A stretch of 64,000 bases of DNA from Phycisphaeraceae bacterium (lineage in GTDB: Bacteria > Planctomycetota > Phycisphaerae > Phycisphaerales > UBA1924), in NCBI GenBank assembly GCA_019636555.1, contig JAHBXH010000001.1, positions 2,328,928 through 2,392,927 of the forward strand, given 5' to 3'. The notes under the pieces are model-generated. The model worked only from the letters and a program-made list of their open reading frames with translations, ran no database searches and had not been told where the DNA came from. A program made the position numbers and the translations under genes. Positions 43,043 to 53,500 of the stretch are shown one piece after another (positions within the stretch are counted from its first letter, which is position 1; each line of letters begins with the position of its first letter).

Positions 43043-43816
43043 ATGCCAATCAAGGAAGCGCCCCGCAAAGTGACAGGCGCAGGGACCGGGTCAGGCGGCT
43101 CGGGGAAATACAAGCGAGTGCTGCTCAAACTGAGCGGCGAGTCTTTCTGCAAGCCCGGCGGATTCGGGATCGGCTCGGAAGAATTGCACTGGATCGCGAA
43201 CGAGATCCGCGAAGCCGCCAAGCTCGGAACTCAGATCGCGGTGGTTGTCGGAGGAGGCAACATCATCCGCGGGGCGCAACTGGCCGAAGCCGGACACATT
43301 CACCAGGCGACAGCCGACCATATGGGCATGCTGGGCACGGTGATCAACGCGCTCGCCCTCAAAGAGAAACTCAAGGAGCTGGGCAACGAGTGCCGCGTGA
43401 TGTCGGCGATCGAGATACGCGCGGTCGCCGAGCCGTTCATCCGGGGGCGTGCGCTGCGCCACATGGAAAAGGGTCGGGTCGTCATCCTGGCGGCGGGCAC
43501 CGGCAACCCGTTCTTTACGACCGACACCTGCGCCGCGCTGCGCGCGACGGAACTGGAATGCGAGATTCTGCTGAAGGCGACCAAAGTAGACGGCGTCTAC
43601 ACCGCCGACCCGAAAAAAGACGCAACCGCCAAGCGATTCGAGACGCTCTCCTTTGCTGACGCTCTGGCAAAGCAACTGAAGATCATGGACATGACGGCGC
43701 TGGCGATGTGTCAGGAGCACGAAATTCCGGTTCTCGTATTCGACTTCAATAAGAGCGGAAATATTGCGCGCGTGATCAGGGGCGAACAGGTCGGCACGCT
43801 TGTGACCGTGCGGTAG
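43043..43816 (+). CDS. pyrH: Uridylate kinase
   Basis: A 257-residue UMP kinase of the amino acid kinase family that phosphorylates UMP to UDP. Landmarks are VLLKLSGESF, VVGGGNIIRG, ATADHMGMLGTVINALAL, VMSAIEIRAVAEPFIRGRALRHMEKGRVVI and the late TDTCAALRATELECEILLKATKVDGVY. AAGGAG at 43032-43037 is five bases before ATG 43043. A 20-residue Gly/Ser-rich N-terminal extension precedes the family start. It is followed by frr 43 bases later, the common pyrH-frr order. Confidence 0.96.
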   Translation: MPIKEAPRKVTGAGTGSGGSGKYKRVLLKLSGESFCKPGGFGIGSEELHWIANEIREAAKLGTQIAVVVGGGNIIRGAQLAEAGHIHQATADHMGMLGTVINALALKEKLKELGNECRVMSAIEIRAVAEPFIRGRALRHMEKGRVVILAAGTGNPFFTTDTCAALRATELECEILLKATKVDGVYTADPKKDATAKRFETLSFADALAKQLKIMDMTALAMCQEHEIPVLVFDFNKSGNIARVIRGEQVGTLVTVR

Positions 43817-43859
43817 ACACGCGGATTCGCTACGATCGGGCATTCCGGAGTGAACACCA

Positions 43860-44429
43860 ATGAGCGACCCAGACACCATCCTGCTCGAAACTGAAGAATC
43901 GATGTCCAAGGCGCTCGAGTACCTCAAGAGCGAGATCCGTGGCATCCGGACGGGGCGCGCCAGCCCGGCAATGGTCGATTTCATCAAGGCGGACTATTAC
44001 GGCACGATGACCGACCTGAAGAGCCTCGCGGCAATCAGTGTTCCCGAGCCATCGCAGCTCCTCATCAAGCCGTTCGATGCCGGATCCGTCGGCGCGATCA
44101 AGCAGGCGATCGAGGCTTCGGGCCTGGGCCTGAATCCTCAGGTGGAAGGAAAACAGATCCGCCTGATCATCCCGGCGCTCTCGTCCGAACGGCGCACGCA
44201 ATTGTCGGCCAAGGTCAAGAAAATGGGCGAAGAGCAGAAGACGGCGATACGCAATGTCCGGCGCGACGCCAACAAGCACGCCGAGGGATTGTCCAAGCAG
44301 GCCGGAGCGCACTTTCCCGAAGACGAGATCGAGACGCTGAAGGAAGAAATCCAGAACCTGCTCAAGAAGTACGAGGACGAGATCGACAACCGCGTGGAAG
44401 AAAAGGTCAAGGAGATTCAGACCGTTTGA
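43860..44429 (+). CDS. frr: Ribosome recycling factor
   Basis: A 189-residue RRF that splits post-termination ribosomes with EF-G. Typical sequences are IRGIRTGRASPAMVDFI, the YYG and LAAISVPEPSQLLIKPFD segments, and the C-terminal triple-helix part ending LKKYEDEIDNRVEEKVKEI. GGAG lies nine bases before ATG 43860. It is co-oriented with pyrH and is followed by a strong terminator at 44473-44499. Confidence 0.97.
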   Translation: MSDPDTILLETEESMSKALEYLKSEIRGIRTGRASPAMVDFIKADYYGTMTDLKSLAAISVPEPSQLLIKPFDAGSVGAIKQAIEASGLGLNPQVEGKQIRLIIPALSSERRTQLSAKVKKMGEEQKTAIRNVRRDANKHAEGLSKQAGAHFPEDEIETLKEEIQNLLKKYEDEIDNRVEEKVKEIQTV

Positions 44430-44472
44430 TATCCATGCGGACTTGGAACCGCTTTCACGGAAGTTATTCGAC

Positions 44473-44499
44473 AAACGCCCTGCAAATGCAGGGCGTTTT
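44473..44499 (+). terminator. Rho-independent terminator after frr
   Basis: AAACGCCCTGCA and TGCAGGGCGTTT form a perfect 12-base-pair stem around a two-base AA loop, ending in a T-run (TTTTC TGTTT), 43 bases after the frr stop. It ends the pyrH-frr transcript. Confidence 0.9.
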
Positions 44500-44669
44500 C
44501 TGTTTATGACGACACAAGAATCTTGAACTTGCGGACCGCGCGCAGGGAACCTTGCAAAGTTCGTCTGCGCATGGCATTGTGAGACTGACTACGAGAGTCT
44601 CGAAGAGCGGTCGGGGGTGCGCTTCCGTTTCGGTGCAGCCGACCGAGCTTCAGGGAAGGGGAAAAAGGG

Positions 44670-45800
44670 ATGACACCCGTTATACGTGAAACCAGGCGCT
44701 TCGGCGCCGGCGCGATCGCCGCGCTCGTGTCGATTTCTGCATTCGCAACAAGCGAAGCGTTGGGCTCGCTCTCCGACCCGGCGATTTCCAACAAGATCAA
44801 TAGCCGGATTTCCCGGCGCGTGGATGCCATCAATACCGGCAACTACGGCGCGCACCTGCCGGGAGCGCTCGTGATCCTGTCGCCGACGCTCTCTCCTCAG
44901 CTTGAAGCCGCAACCCTCGAGCCGTTCAACCCGGGTCCGGCCGGACTTGGAGGCATCGCGCCGACGAACAGCTTCGACGCCAATATCGTCTTGCAGCGGG
45001 GCACGGCGGACGACGCCTGCCGCGTGATCTACAGGTCTGATTTCGATTCTCCCCTTCAGGAAACACTGCGCGACGAGTGGTCGTACGGCGATGTGCAACA
45101 GGCCAAGCAGGGCCGTCGATTCCTGGGCACGATCGGGAACGGCTCGACGACGCTGACCGTATCTCAGGCTCCTCAGAACGGCGACTACATCATCCAGTTT
45201 GACGTGCTCGCGTTGGGAAACTGGCGCGGGAACACCACCGGAAACGGCGCTCCCGAGGTGTTCGGCGTCCGCGTGGTCGATGGTCCGACACTCACCGAAA
45301 CGAACTTTGCGACCGCTCCCGGGACCATGCAGGCTTATCCGGACACCGTCGGCCGTTCGAATTTCGAAGCGGGTTACCAGGCGGTGGAATCTTTCAGCAC
45401 CTCCGACGGTCAAACCGCGACCGTCTACCGCCTGACCTACCGCTTCAACCGCACAAATGCCGCGGCCGAAAACGGAACCGACGACATCCGCATCGAATTC
45501 TTTGCGCGGGGGCTCTCGAGCAAAGAATCGCCGGAATGGGGCCTCACCAACGTCGTGCTCGCGCTCATTCCCGATTCGGGATCGCAAGGTGGCGGCGGCG
45601 GCTCCGGCACCAATCAGTATCACGGCGAATGGGGCAACCCGTACGTCGCGGCGTACATCCCCAATGACTTTGGAATGATGCCCGCGACCGGATCAAGTCC
45701 GAAGTCGTCCTCGAGCGCCGATCGGCAAGTTCCCGCACCCGGCGGTGTTGTCTTGCTGAGCGCCATTGGGCTTCTCGGGGCCAGCCGTCGCCGGCGCTGA
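44670..45800 (+). CDS. Secreted protein with PEP-CTERM-like sorting tail
   Basis: A 376-residue protein. A signal peptide (about residues 12-32) is followed by a beta-rich domain of unknown function with repeated Thr/Asn/Gly patterns, and a Gly/Ser-rich linker (GGGGGSG). The end has the three-part PEP-CTERM structure: VPAPGG, a hydrophobic stretch (VVLLSAIGLLGAS) and RRRR. This marks it for exosortase/archaeosortase-type processing and the cell surface. An AAAAAGGG stretch precedes the ATG at 44670. The gene is alone, between the pyrH-frr terminator and the convergent reductase gene. Confidence 0.82.
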   Translation: MTPVIRETRRFGAGAIAALVSISAFATSEALGSLSDPAISNKINSRISRRVDAINTGNYGAHLPGALVILSPTLSPQLEAATLEPFNPGPAGLGGIAPTNSFDANIVLQRGTADDACRVIYRSDFDSPLQETLRDEWSYGDVQQAKQGRRFLGTIGNGSTTLTVSQAPQNGDYIIQFDVLALGNWRGNTTGNGAPEVFGVRVVDGPTLTETNFATAPGTMQAYPDTVGRSNFEAGYQAVESFSTSDGQTATVYRLTYRFNRTNAAAENGTDDIRIEFFARGLSSKESPEWGLTNVVLALIPDSGSQGGGGGSGTNQYHGEWGNPYVAAYIPNDFGMMPATGSSPKSSSSADRQVPAPGGVVLLSAIGLLGASRRRR

Positions 45801-45844
45801 GCCGCCTCCCGAACCTCGATCAGGCGCGCAGCCCATGCAAGCCA

Positions 45845-46849
45845 CTATTTGAAGAGCTCGCGGCAGAAGCCGAGATCTTCGGAAGTCATCGCGGGATCGG
45901 ATGCGCCCTTGAGGTTGCAGGCCGCCTGTCGAGAGTTGCGGAATCCCGGAATCGTGCTGCATACGTGTGGATGAGCGAGCACGAAGCGGCACGCCGCGGA
46001 AGAGAGCGATTCGACCGAATTGCCGAATCGCTCCTTGAGCTTCGCCATTTTCGGCTTGAGTTCCCGCAGCGCCTCCGGAAGCATGTCCTTGCGGTTGTTC
46101 CGATAGTCGCCCTCGGCGAACTTGGGCGGGTTGTCGGGATCAAACTTGTCGAGCAGGATTCCCTGATCCAGCGGCCCGAATCCGACGAACGTGGACCCGT
46201 ACTTCTCCATCAGAGCGGGCACCTTCGCCCCCGGACGGATGAATTGGTCGTAGCGCATGTTCGCCTTGTTCTGGAGAACATCCGGCCGTACGACGGGGAT
46301 GGCGCGTTCAAAGTCCTCTTCGGTGTACGCGCTCTGCCCCACCGCCCTCACCTTGCCCTCTTTAACGAGCGCACGCATCGTGTCCGCCGCCTCCTGCAAA
46401 TAGTCGTGCTCGCGCCCGTCCACGGTCGGACCGACAAACGTTCCGTGATGGAAGTAGTAAATGTCGATGACGTCGGTCTGCAGGTTGCGAAGCGACTGTT
46501 CGCACTGGTGCCGGATGTTTGACGGCTCGTACGCGTTCGCGGCAGTTCCCTTGAAGTGACCAACCTTGGTCGCGATGACCTGATCCTGCCGCTTCACGCC
46601 GAGTTTTCGAAAGCAATTGCCGAGCGTGCGCTCCGCGCGCCCGTTTCCGTAAACGTCCGCATTGTCCCAGTGGTTCACGCCGGCATCGAGTCCGACCTTG
46701 ATGCCATCGCGGATCTCATCCTCGTTGACGTCCGCCCAGCCGATCGGTTGTCCGTTGGATGTGGACCAGTTCGGACCACCCATGGTCCAGCAGCCGAACC
46801 CGATTTCCGAGACCTTGATTCCGGTTTTCCCGACAGTGCGGTAACGCAA
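45845..46849 (-). CDS. Aldo/keto reductase
   Basis: A 334-residue AKR-family oxidoreductase (NADPH-dependent). TVGKTGIKVSEIGFGCW is the family start; the catalytic tetrad is visible as Asp in WDNADVYGNG, Tyr in VYGNG, Lys in ATKVGH and His in YYFHHG. It lacks a signal peptide and is cytosolic. The start codon is TTG at 46849, with GGAGG eight bases upstream, directly after sppA (gap 15 bases), so the two are probably co-transcribed. Substrate is not predictable. Confidence 0.92.
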   Translation of the reverse strand: MRYRTVGKTGIKVSEIGFGCWTMGGPNWSTSNGQPIGWADVNEDEIRDGIKVGLDAGVNHWDNADVYGNGRAERTLGNCFRKLGVKRQDQVIATKVGHFKGTAANAYEPSNIRHQCEQSLRNLQTDVIDIYYFHHGTFVGPTVDGREHDYLQEAADTMRALVKEGKVRAVGQSAYTEEDFERAIPVVRPDVLQNKANMRYDQFIRPGAKVPALMEKYGSTFVGFGPLDQGILLDKFDPDNPPKFAEGDYRNNRKDMLPEALRELKPKMAKLKERFGNSVESLSSAACRFVLAHPHVCSTIPGFRNSRQAACNLKGASDPAMTSEDLGFCRELFK

Positions 46850-46864
46850 TTCGCGCTCCTCCGT

Positions 46865-48661
46865 TTATTTGAAAATGAGGATCCCGGGGTGCATCAGGAG
46901 CACCGGTTCACGCCGGAGTTGGAGCAAGCCGTCCATGGCCTCTGAAATCTGACTCCAGGCGCGCTCTCCGACAACGCTCGTTCCGATCCGTCGCAATTCC
47001 GCGAGCGCACTCGGCGTCGCCGGCGCTTCCGCCGAGCCAAAGGCATTCTCGATCATGTCCGCAAAGGATGGAGGTTCGGGGTAGTCGACAACCTCGTACG
47101 TCTCGAGATTGAGTTGCTTGCTGAGATCATCGAGCGCATCCCGCAGCCCTCCCACCTTGTCAGCCATTTTCAAATCGATCGACTTCTGCCCGGCGAATAG
47201 CCACCCGCCCGCGGTCTTCGACAGATCGATTCCGTGCCGCCCCTCCGCGACCCGCTTCTTGAACAAATCGAATGTCTCGGTCATCTTCGCGCGCACGAGC
47301 CCGAGCTGCTCGTCGGTCCACGGCGTCGTGGAGTCAAACATCCCCGCCATCGGGCCGCGCGAGCGGCTGGTCACGTGCACTTTCAGATGGTCGTAAAGCC
47401 CGCCCAGGCTGATCTTGCCCCCGACGACGCCGATGCTGCCGACGATACTCGAAGGGTTCACATAAGCCCTCTGACCGGCGCTGGCGATGTAGTAACCGCC
47501 GCTGGCCGCCATGCCGCCGACGCTGATCCACACCGGCTTCTTGGCCGCGACGCGCTTGAGGCCCTGCCAGATGACCTCGCTCGCGACCGCGCTGCCGCCG
47601 GGAGAATCAATCCGGACGATCACGCCTTTGACCAGGTCCTCATCGAGAATGTCCTCGAGCGCGTTGCGGACCGTGCGGCTGCCGACGCTGCGATCGCCGC
47701 TGAACCCGGCCTTGGAGTCGCCATCGACGATTGTTCCGTCAATGTGCAGGATCGCGATGGAATCCTGAGTGATCTCCCGCTTCTGCGGCTTCATGATCGT
47801 CGAGAGAATCGTAAAGGGATTGGCCGAAGCCAGATCGACCTCGTCCCGCGCCGCGACGAGATTGACGGTCTTCTGCGAGTCAAGCCCGCTCTTGGATGCA
47901 ACGTGCTTGAGCAGGTCGGGCAGGTCGAGCTGCGAATCAACGAGCCCGACCGAGATCGCGTCCTCCGAATCCGCCATCCACGCCTTTTTCATCGCCGCGT
48001 CCAGTTTCGCGTCGTCCATCGAGCGGCCTTCTTTGATGACCGCTCGCTGATTGGCGTAGAGACTGTCGAGCAACTGATCGATGTTCTCGCTCCACGGCTT
48101 GCTGGGCGAGCTCCGCGTCATCTGCTCGTTGGCGCCTTTGTACTCGCCGATCTGAACCAGATCCGCCTTCAGGCCCGCCCACCCGAGCGTGTCCGCAAGG
48201 AACATCTCTTCCATGTGCATGCCGGGCAGGGAAACCGGGCCGGCTTTCTGAATGATGATCTCGTCCGCGTAGCTTCCAAGAAGCAGATCGGTCGCGTCGT
48301 AGCTCTCGCTGAAGACCGATACCCGCTTGCCCTTCGCACGCACCCGCTTGATCGCCGCACCGAGTTCTTCGGTCTGCGACATCGTCAGCTTGGCGTCTTT
48401 GAGACGGATCAGCACCGCCGCCACATCGTCTCGGTCGACGGCCGAGTCGATCGCGTCGACGAGTTCGCGGAGTGTGGACCCGCTCTTTGCGCCGAAGAAC
48501 GACATCGGGCTCGAGCGAGCCGGGGGAGCGCCCTTGATCTCCAAGTTGCCGATTCTTCCCTTGGAGTCGGCGCCTCCGCCGAGCGCGAACGCGCCGGAAA
48601 ACATGGAACCGGCGAGCGCAGCGGCGAGAAGGACGCGGACCGAACGATGTGCAAAAGCCAT
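46865..48661 (-). CDS. sppA: Signal peptide peptidase, long form
   Basis: A 598-residue serine/lysine protease of family S49 (long SppA type, duplicated domain). The general-base Lys lies in GEYKGANE in the N-terminal domain and the nucleophilic Ser in GGMAASGGYYIA in the C-terminal domain; SPGGSAVASEVIW is the usual S49 motif. A signal peptide or anchor covers residues 1-29. It degrades signal-peptide remnants in the membrane. ATG 48661 has GGGAG seven bases upstream; TTG 48667 is less likely. Confidence 0.93.
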   Translation of the reverse strand: MAFAHRSVRVLLAAALAGSMFSGAFALGGGADSKGRIGNLEIKGAPPARSSPMSFFGAKSGSTLRELVDAIDSAVDRDDVAAVLIRLKDAKLTMSQTEELGAAIKRVRAKGKRVSVFSESYDATDLLLGSYADEIIIQKAGPVSLPGMHMEEMFLADTLGWAGLKADLVQIGEYKGANEQMTRSSPSKPWSENIDQLLDSLYANQRAVIKEGRSMDDAKLDAAMKKAWMADSEDAISVGLVDSQLDLPDLLKHVASKSGLDSQKTVNLVAARDEVDLASANPFTILSTIMKPQKREITQDSIAILHIDGTIVDGDSKAGFSGDRSVGSRTVRNALEDILDEDLVKGVIVRIDSPGGSAVASEVIWQGLKRVAAKKPVWISVGGMAASGGYYIASAGQRAYVNPSSIVGSIGVVGGKISLGGLYDHLKVHVTSRSRGPMAGMFDSTTPWTDEQLGLVRAKMTETFDLFKKRVAEGRHGIDLSKTAGGWLFAGQKSIDLKMADKVGGLRDALDDLSKQLNLETYEVVDYPEPPSFADMIENAFGSAEAPATPSALAELRRIGTSVVGERAWSQISEAMDGLLQLRREPVLLMHPGILIFK

Positions 48662-48777
48662 GAGCAACTCCCTTTGCGGTGCGTGACGAATCTTTGGCGG
48701 TCCGGTGCCGCCCCTCTCTCTGCGTCCAATGAAAAAGAATCGCTCGCGATCGATCCCTTGGCACGATGCCGCTCATT

Positions 48778-49191
48778 TCATCCGTAGCCGAGACGCTCGA
48801 GGTCGTCCTCGTCCAGCCCGAATTGGTGACCGATTTCGTGAAGCAGCGTGATCATGATTTCTTCGTAGATCACGTCGTCGGCCTCGGGCTGATCGAATCC
48901 TCCCGCGAGCCCGATGATCCCCTCGCGAAAAATGTGGATATCCGAAGGCATGTCGCCGGAGCGCTCGACCGATTTGTCCGTGTTCGCAACGCCGGAATGC
49001 AGGCCGCACAGCGAAGTCGCGTCCTCCTCGCTTGCCGGGTCCAAGCCGAACTCCCGGAGCATCTCCGGCGTCGGGCGGTCGAGCGCGACCACCGGAACCT
49101 CGTCAAGGAGTTTGTGGAGCGCGGGAGGAAGCTGAGAAATCGCCTCCTCGAGAAGCGCATCAAACCGATCGCGGTCGCGGGAATTCAACAC
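48778..49191 (-). CDS. Minimal zincin metallopeptidase (PF06262-like)
   Basis: A 137-residue protein with a single HEIGHQFG zinc motif near the C-terminus, followed by LDEDDLERLGYG: the short, minimal zincin family also called DUF1025. The natural substrate is unknown. It starts with GTG at 49191, four bases after the stop of the zinc-ribbon membrane protein gene, so the two are coupled. There is no signal peptide, so cytoplasmic action is expected. Confidence 0.88.
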   Translation of the reverse strand: MLNSRDRDRFDALLEEAISQLPPALHKLLDEVPVVALDRPTPEMLREFGLDPASEEDATSLCGLHSGVANTDKSVERSGDMPSDIHIFREGIIGLAGGFDQPEADDVIYEEIMITLLHEIGHQFGLDEDDLERLGYG

Positions 49192-49195
49192 AGGT

Positions 49196-50182
49196 TCAGG
49201 ATACGCGCGAGCTGGACGTGCTCAGAATGGAACCAGAGAACTGTCCATCGGTCACCGATTCGAGCGAGATGGGCGGGCTGAGCACGGCGGGGATGATGCG
49301 AGTGATGTCCACCACGACCCCCGCAATTCCGACCGTGAGAAACATCGATCCGACCGCAATGAGAACCGTCCCGAGAACCTGCGCGATCTGCTCGAGCCCG
49401 CCGCTCAACTGCGTCCCGACGAGGTGTATGGAATCTCCGATCGCAACCACCCCGAGCGCCCCGACCATTGCCAGCATCGTCTGGCGATCCACCTTGCCCG
49501 AACGAAGCAGCATCGATCGATGGACAAAGAGGCGGGCGTTCGGCCTCAGGCACGCAATGATGATCATCAGCAGCAAATCACAGATGAGCCGAACGGCCGA
49601 TCGTTCGACGCTCAACTGACCAAGCGCGAGAAACGGCGTGGGCGAAACCGCATCGATGCGTGTGAGCACGATGTGGTACGCCAGCGCCAGCGGCAGATAC
49701 AGCAGCACGCCGACCACCGCACGGGCGATGCCGTCCGCTGCGATCTGGGCGTGCGGCTTGATCAGTGCGATCGCACCGAGACCCGAGAGCAGCGTCGCGA
49801 TCACCGCGGCATCCGACACCCAGCCCGGAGCCGGCCGCCCCGCAAGCTCCGAGGCTCGGACGCACCAGATGCACAGCGCCGCAAACAGCCCGCAAAGAGG
49901 CCACGCCAAAAGCCCGATCGATGTCAGGCGCGGAAAGTAGATCGGCTGAAGCTCGGTGGCGTGTGGATCGACCTTGGCGAGAATCGTGCCGCGGATCGAC
50001 ATCCCGCACTCGGGGCACCTCGCCCGGATCGAAAGTCCACGCAAGTTGTACTTGCAGCGCGCGCAGCGCAGATCGCCGGTCAGTTCCTTGGCAAGCAAGG
50101 GCTGGCCGTCCGGCACCGCATCAAACGCGGCGGACTGATTCGAATCAAACGTGCTTTCCAAGGCTGTCCGATGCCTCCGCAC
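49196..50182 (-). CDS. Zinc-ribbon membrane protein of unknown function
   Basis: A 328-residue protein. Cys40/43 and Cys56/59 (CARC and CPEC) form a zinc-ribbon like pair, followed by about seven hydrophobic segments. This layout is common in Phycisphaerae hypothetical membrane proteins. The GTG at 50182 is the first in-frame start; a TTG at 50161 with GGAGG upstream is an alternative. It is divergent from the CDGSH gene and coupled to the zincin gene. Confidence 0.78.
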   Translation of the reverse strand: MRRHRTALESTFDSNQSAAFDAVPDGQPLLAKELTGDLRCARCKYNLRGLSIRARCPECGMSIRGTILAKVDPHATELQPIYFPRLTSIGLLAWPLCGLFAALCIWCVRASELAGRPAPGWVSDAAVIATLLSGLGAIALIKPHAQIAADGIARAVVGVLLYLPLALAYHIVLTRIDAVSPTPFLALGQLSVERSAVRLICDLLLMIIIACLRPNARLFVHRSMLLRSGKVDRQTMLAMVGALGVVAIGDSIHLVGTQLSGGLEQIAQVLGTVLIAVGSMFLTVGIAGVVVDITRIIPAVLSPPISLESVTDGQFSGSILSTSSSRVS

Positions 50183-50303
50183 TTCCCGACGCGCCTTTTC
50201 CTGCCCCGCTCAACGCCGGAAGTCGTATTGTGTCCTTGTCGAAATCCGAACGGAAGTGTAATGCAAAGTTCGAACCCTAGCATTGAAATCCCGGGAGATT
50301 CGC

Positions 50304-50540
50304 ATGGCAAGGCTGGTCCGGCACGAGCAGACAGGTCCAATCAAGATCGACCCGGCAACCTGGCCGAGAGATGAGCACGGCAACCTGAAAACGATTTTCG
50401 TCTGCGCGTGCGGCCTGTCCAGCAAATTCCCGCTTTGCGACGGCACACACAAGTCATGCCGCGAGGAACCGGGCAGGCTTTATACCTATGACCCGGTAAC
50501 CAAGGCCGTGATCGATTCCATTCCCGAAAGCGAAGCCTGA
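50304..50540 (+). CDS. CDGSH-type iron-sulfur protein
   Basis: A 78-residue protein with the CDGSH signature CxC-x8-CDGTH: Cys34, Cys36, Cys45 and His49, which ligate a [2Fe-2S] cluster by three Cys and one His. GGGAG lies about seven bases before the ATG at 50304. It is a free-standing single-domain protein of the mitoNEET family. Likely roles are electron transfer or iron-sulfur cluster handling, neither of which can be confirmed from sequence. Confidence 0.93.
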   Translation: MARLVRHEQTGPIKIDPATWPRDEHGNLKTIFVCACGLSSKFPLCDGTHKSCREEPGRLYTYDPVTKAVIDSIPESEA

Positions 50541-50561
50541 CGCGACACGATCATCCAGCGC

Positions 50562-53500
50562 TCAACCACCGTTCATCCACCGCTCAATGAGTTCGATCGG
50601 GTGGATCGCGTGTTGCTCCGTCGCGTCGTAGATCTGATGCCGGCAAGAAGTGCCGGGCGCACAAATCGGCGTGCCCGAATCCGCGGCTTTCGCCGCGCGA
50701 ACTGCCGGCGCCAGCGACAGCTCGCAAATCCTCATCGACAGATCGAACTTGTCCTTGGCGTAGCCGAACGATCCCGCCATGCCGCAGCACCCGGTCTCGA
50801 GCGTTTTCACGCGAGCGCCCGCGAGCAACTTGAGTGCCGCCCCACTCGACTCGGCGCCCCAGAGCGCCTTTTGGTGACAGTGTCCGTGCAGAACAACGGG
50901 TGAAGTCTCGCTCGCCGCGACCGCCGTGGCATGGGCGATCGCTTTCTGATTCGGATGCGTCTTGGCTTCCTTCGCGAAAAACTCCTCCGCAAGAAAACAC
51001 TTCGACGCGATCCGCTTCCGCAGGTCAAACGTGCTCTGAAGCTTCAGTTGAAGCCAGTCGTCCTTGATCGCGGAAAGGCACGAGGGCTCGATCACGAGGA
51101 TCGCCCGGATCGACGGATCTTCCGCGAGCGGACGAAGCTTTTCGATGGTGCGATCGATCTGAGTCGTCGCGTCTTCGAGCAGCCCCGTTGAGATAAGCGT
51201 TCTGCCGCAGCATCCCGCATCCGCGAGCACGACCCGATAGCCCAGACGCTCGTACACGCGCTTGGCCGAAGCGCCGATTCCTGAATCAAGATACATCGTG
51301 AAGCAATCGCCAAAGAGCGCGACGGTCGGACGATCCTGCTTCGCGTGATTCGTTCTCCCGAACCTTTTCTTGAGGCTCGCCGAAAACGGCGGCACCGTTC
51401 GCCGAGGATGAAACCCCATCACGCCGTTGATGACCGCGCGCCCGATCGCCGAATTGTTCATCCGGTTTGCGATGCCATGCGTCATCGACCCGAGCTTTGC
51501 AAGCGGCCGGAAATGCCCGAGCAGCATCGCCTTCAGCGGCGCATATCCATTCTGTCGGTATCGCTGACCGGTGTATTCCGCTTTCAATCGCGCGATGTCC
51601 ACGTTGCTGGGACACTCGGTCTTGCACGCCTTGCACGAGAGACACAGGTCCAGCGTCTCGATCGTCTCGGCATCGTTCCACGCCGGCTCGCTTCCCCCTC
51701 CCGAGAGTTGGCCGCTGATCGCCAGGCGCAGCGCGTTGCCCCGCCCGCGCGTGCTGTGTCTCTCATCGAGCGTGCCCATGTACGACGGGCACATGGTCCC
51801 TCCGGATTTCTTGCGGCAAACACCCGACCCGTTGCACATCTCGACCGCGCCGCCGAAACCGTGCTGATCTTCGTACTCGAAGAACGTGCTGACATCCGGA
51901 ATCGGCGCCGGTTTGCCCGCGGGCTCGATGCGCAGATTCGCCGCGATCGACTCGATCGGCCGCGGCTCCACGATGTTCCCGGGATTCAAGAGATTGCGCG
52001 GATCGAAGACCTCCTTGATCTCGCGCATCGCGTGCATGAGTTCGGGCCCGTAGAAGCGCTCGAGCAAAGGACCGCGCACTCTTCCATCGCCGTGCTCACC
52101 CGACATCACGCCGCCAAGACTCTTCGCAAGGTCCGCCGCCTCGACGGCGATCGCCTGCATGCGCCTGCGATCTTCTTCATCGTGGATGTCGATGAGCGGC
52201 CGAACATGCAGCACGCCGACCGATGCGTGCGCCCAGTAGGCCGCGCGGGTTCCGTGCCTCGTCACGATCTGGCGGAGCTTGTGAACGAACTCGACGAGAT
52301 GCTCCACCGGCACCGCGTTGTCTTCGATGAACGTGATCGGTTTTCGGTGACCGGGCACACCGTGGAGCAGCGGCTCGCCGGCTTTTCGAAGTTTCCAGGC
52401 GCTCGCCATCGCGGCGCCGTCCACAACTTCCTTCATCGCGACCGTGGGGAAGAGCCTGCGCAGTGCGCTGAACCGTTCGTTGAGCTCCTCCTTGTGGTTG
52501 CCGTAGTACTCGACATACAGCACCGCGCGCAGTTCGCCTTGCACCGGCTTTGGCATCAACTCGACATATTTTCGATACTCGATGTTCGCGCGCGCCAGAT
52601 CGATCACCGTGTCGTCGAGCAGTTCGACCGCCGAGGGACCGGTTGTCAGGATCGGCACCGTCGCTTCGATCGCGGGATCAAGATCGGAGAAACTCAGGAG
52701 CGCGAGACCCTTGAATTTCGGGCGCGGGTGCAGCTTGAGCTGCGCGCCGAGCATCACCGCGAGCGTGCCCTCGCTGCCCGCGAGCAGGTGCGCAAGATTG
52801 ACCCCGTCGAGATCTCCGTTTGCCTTCTCGATTTGATTGAGGATGAGATCGAGGTTGTACCCCGCGTTACGCCGAACGGTTTTCGGGAATCGCTCGCGAA
52901 TCAAGTTCCTGTTCCGCAAGACGACATCGACGATGCGCCGCGTCAACCGCCCGATGTGCTCGTGGCGCGACGCGGCTCCCGCTTCGAGCCGCGCGACAAA
53001 TCCATCCGCAAGACAGGCATCGACCTCGAGCAGATTCTCCGAGGTTCGTCCGTACAGGATCGAGCGCGCGCCCGCTGCGTTGTTGCCTATGAGCCCCCCG
53101 ACGTTCGCGTGTTTCGATGTCGCGGGATCGGGCGCGAAAAAGAGCCCGGTCGATGCGATCTTCTCGTTCAGGTCATCGGGTGTGATTCCCGGCTCGACCC
53201 GGCACGACAATGCCGCGGCATCCACTTCGAGCAGCCGATTGCACCGACTCGAAAAGTCGATGACCACCGCTCGATTCGTGCACTGCCCCGCGAGCGAAGT
53301 TCCGCCTCCCCGCGGCAATATCGGGAGATTGCGCTCGAGGCAGAATCGGACGCCGCGAACCGCATCGTCGGTGCTCGCCGGGATGAACACTCCCAGCGGC
53401 TCGACCTGGTAGAGCGAGGCGTCGGTCGCGTAGAGAAGCCGATCGTGCAAGCCAAAGCGCACTTCGCCCTCGACCGCGGAAGCGAGCGCGCGGGCGATCG

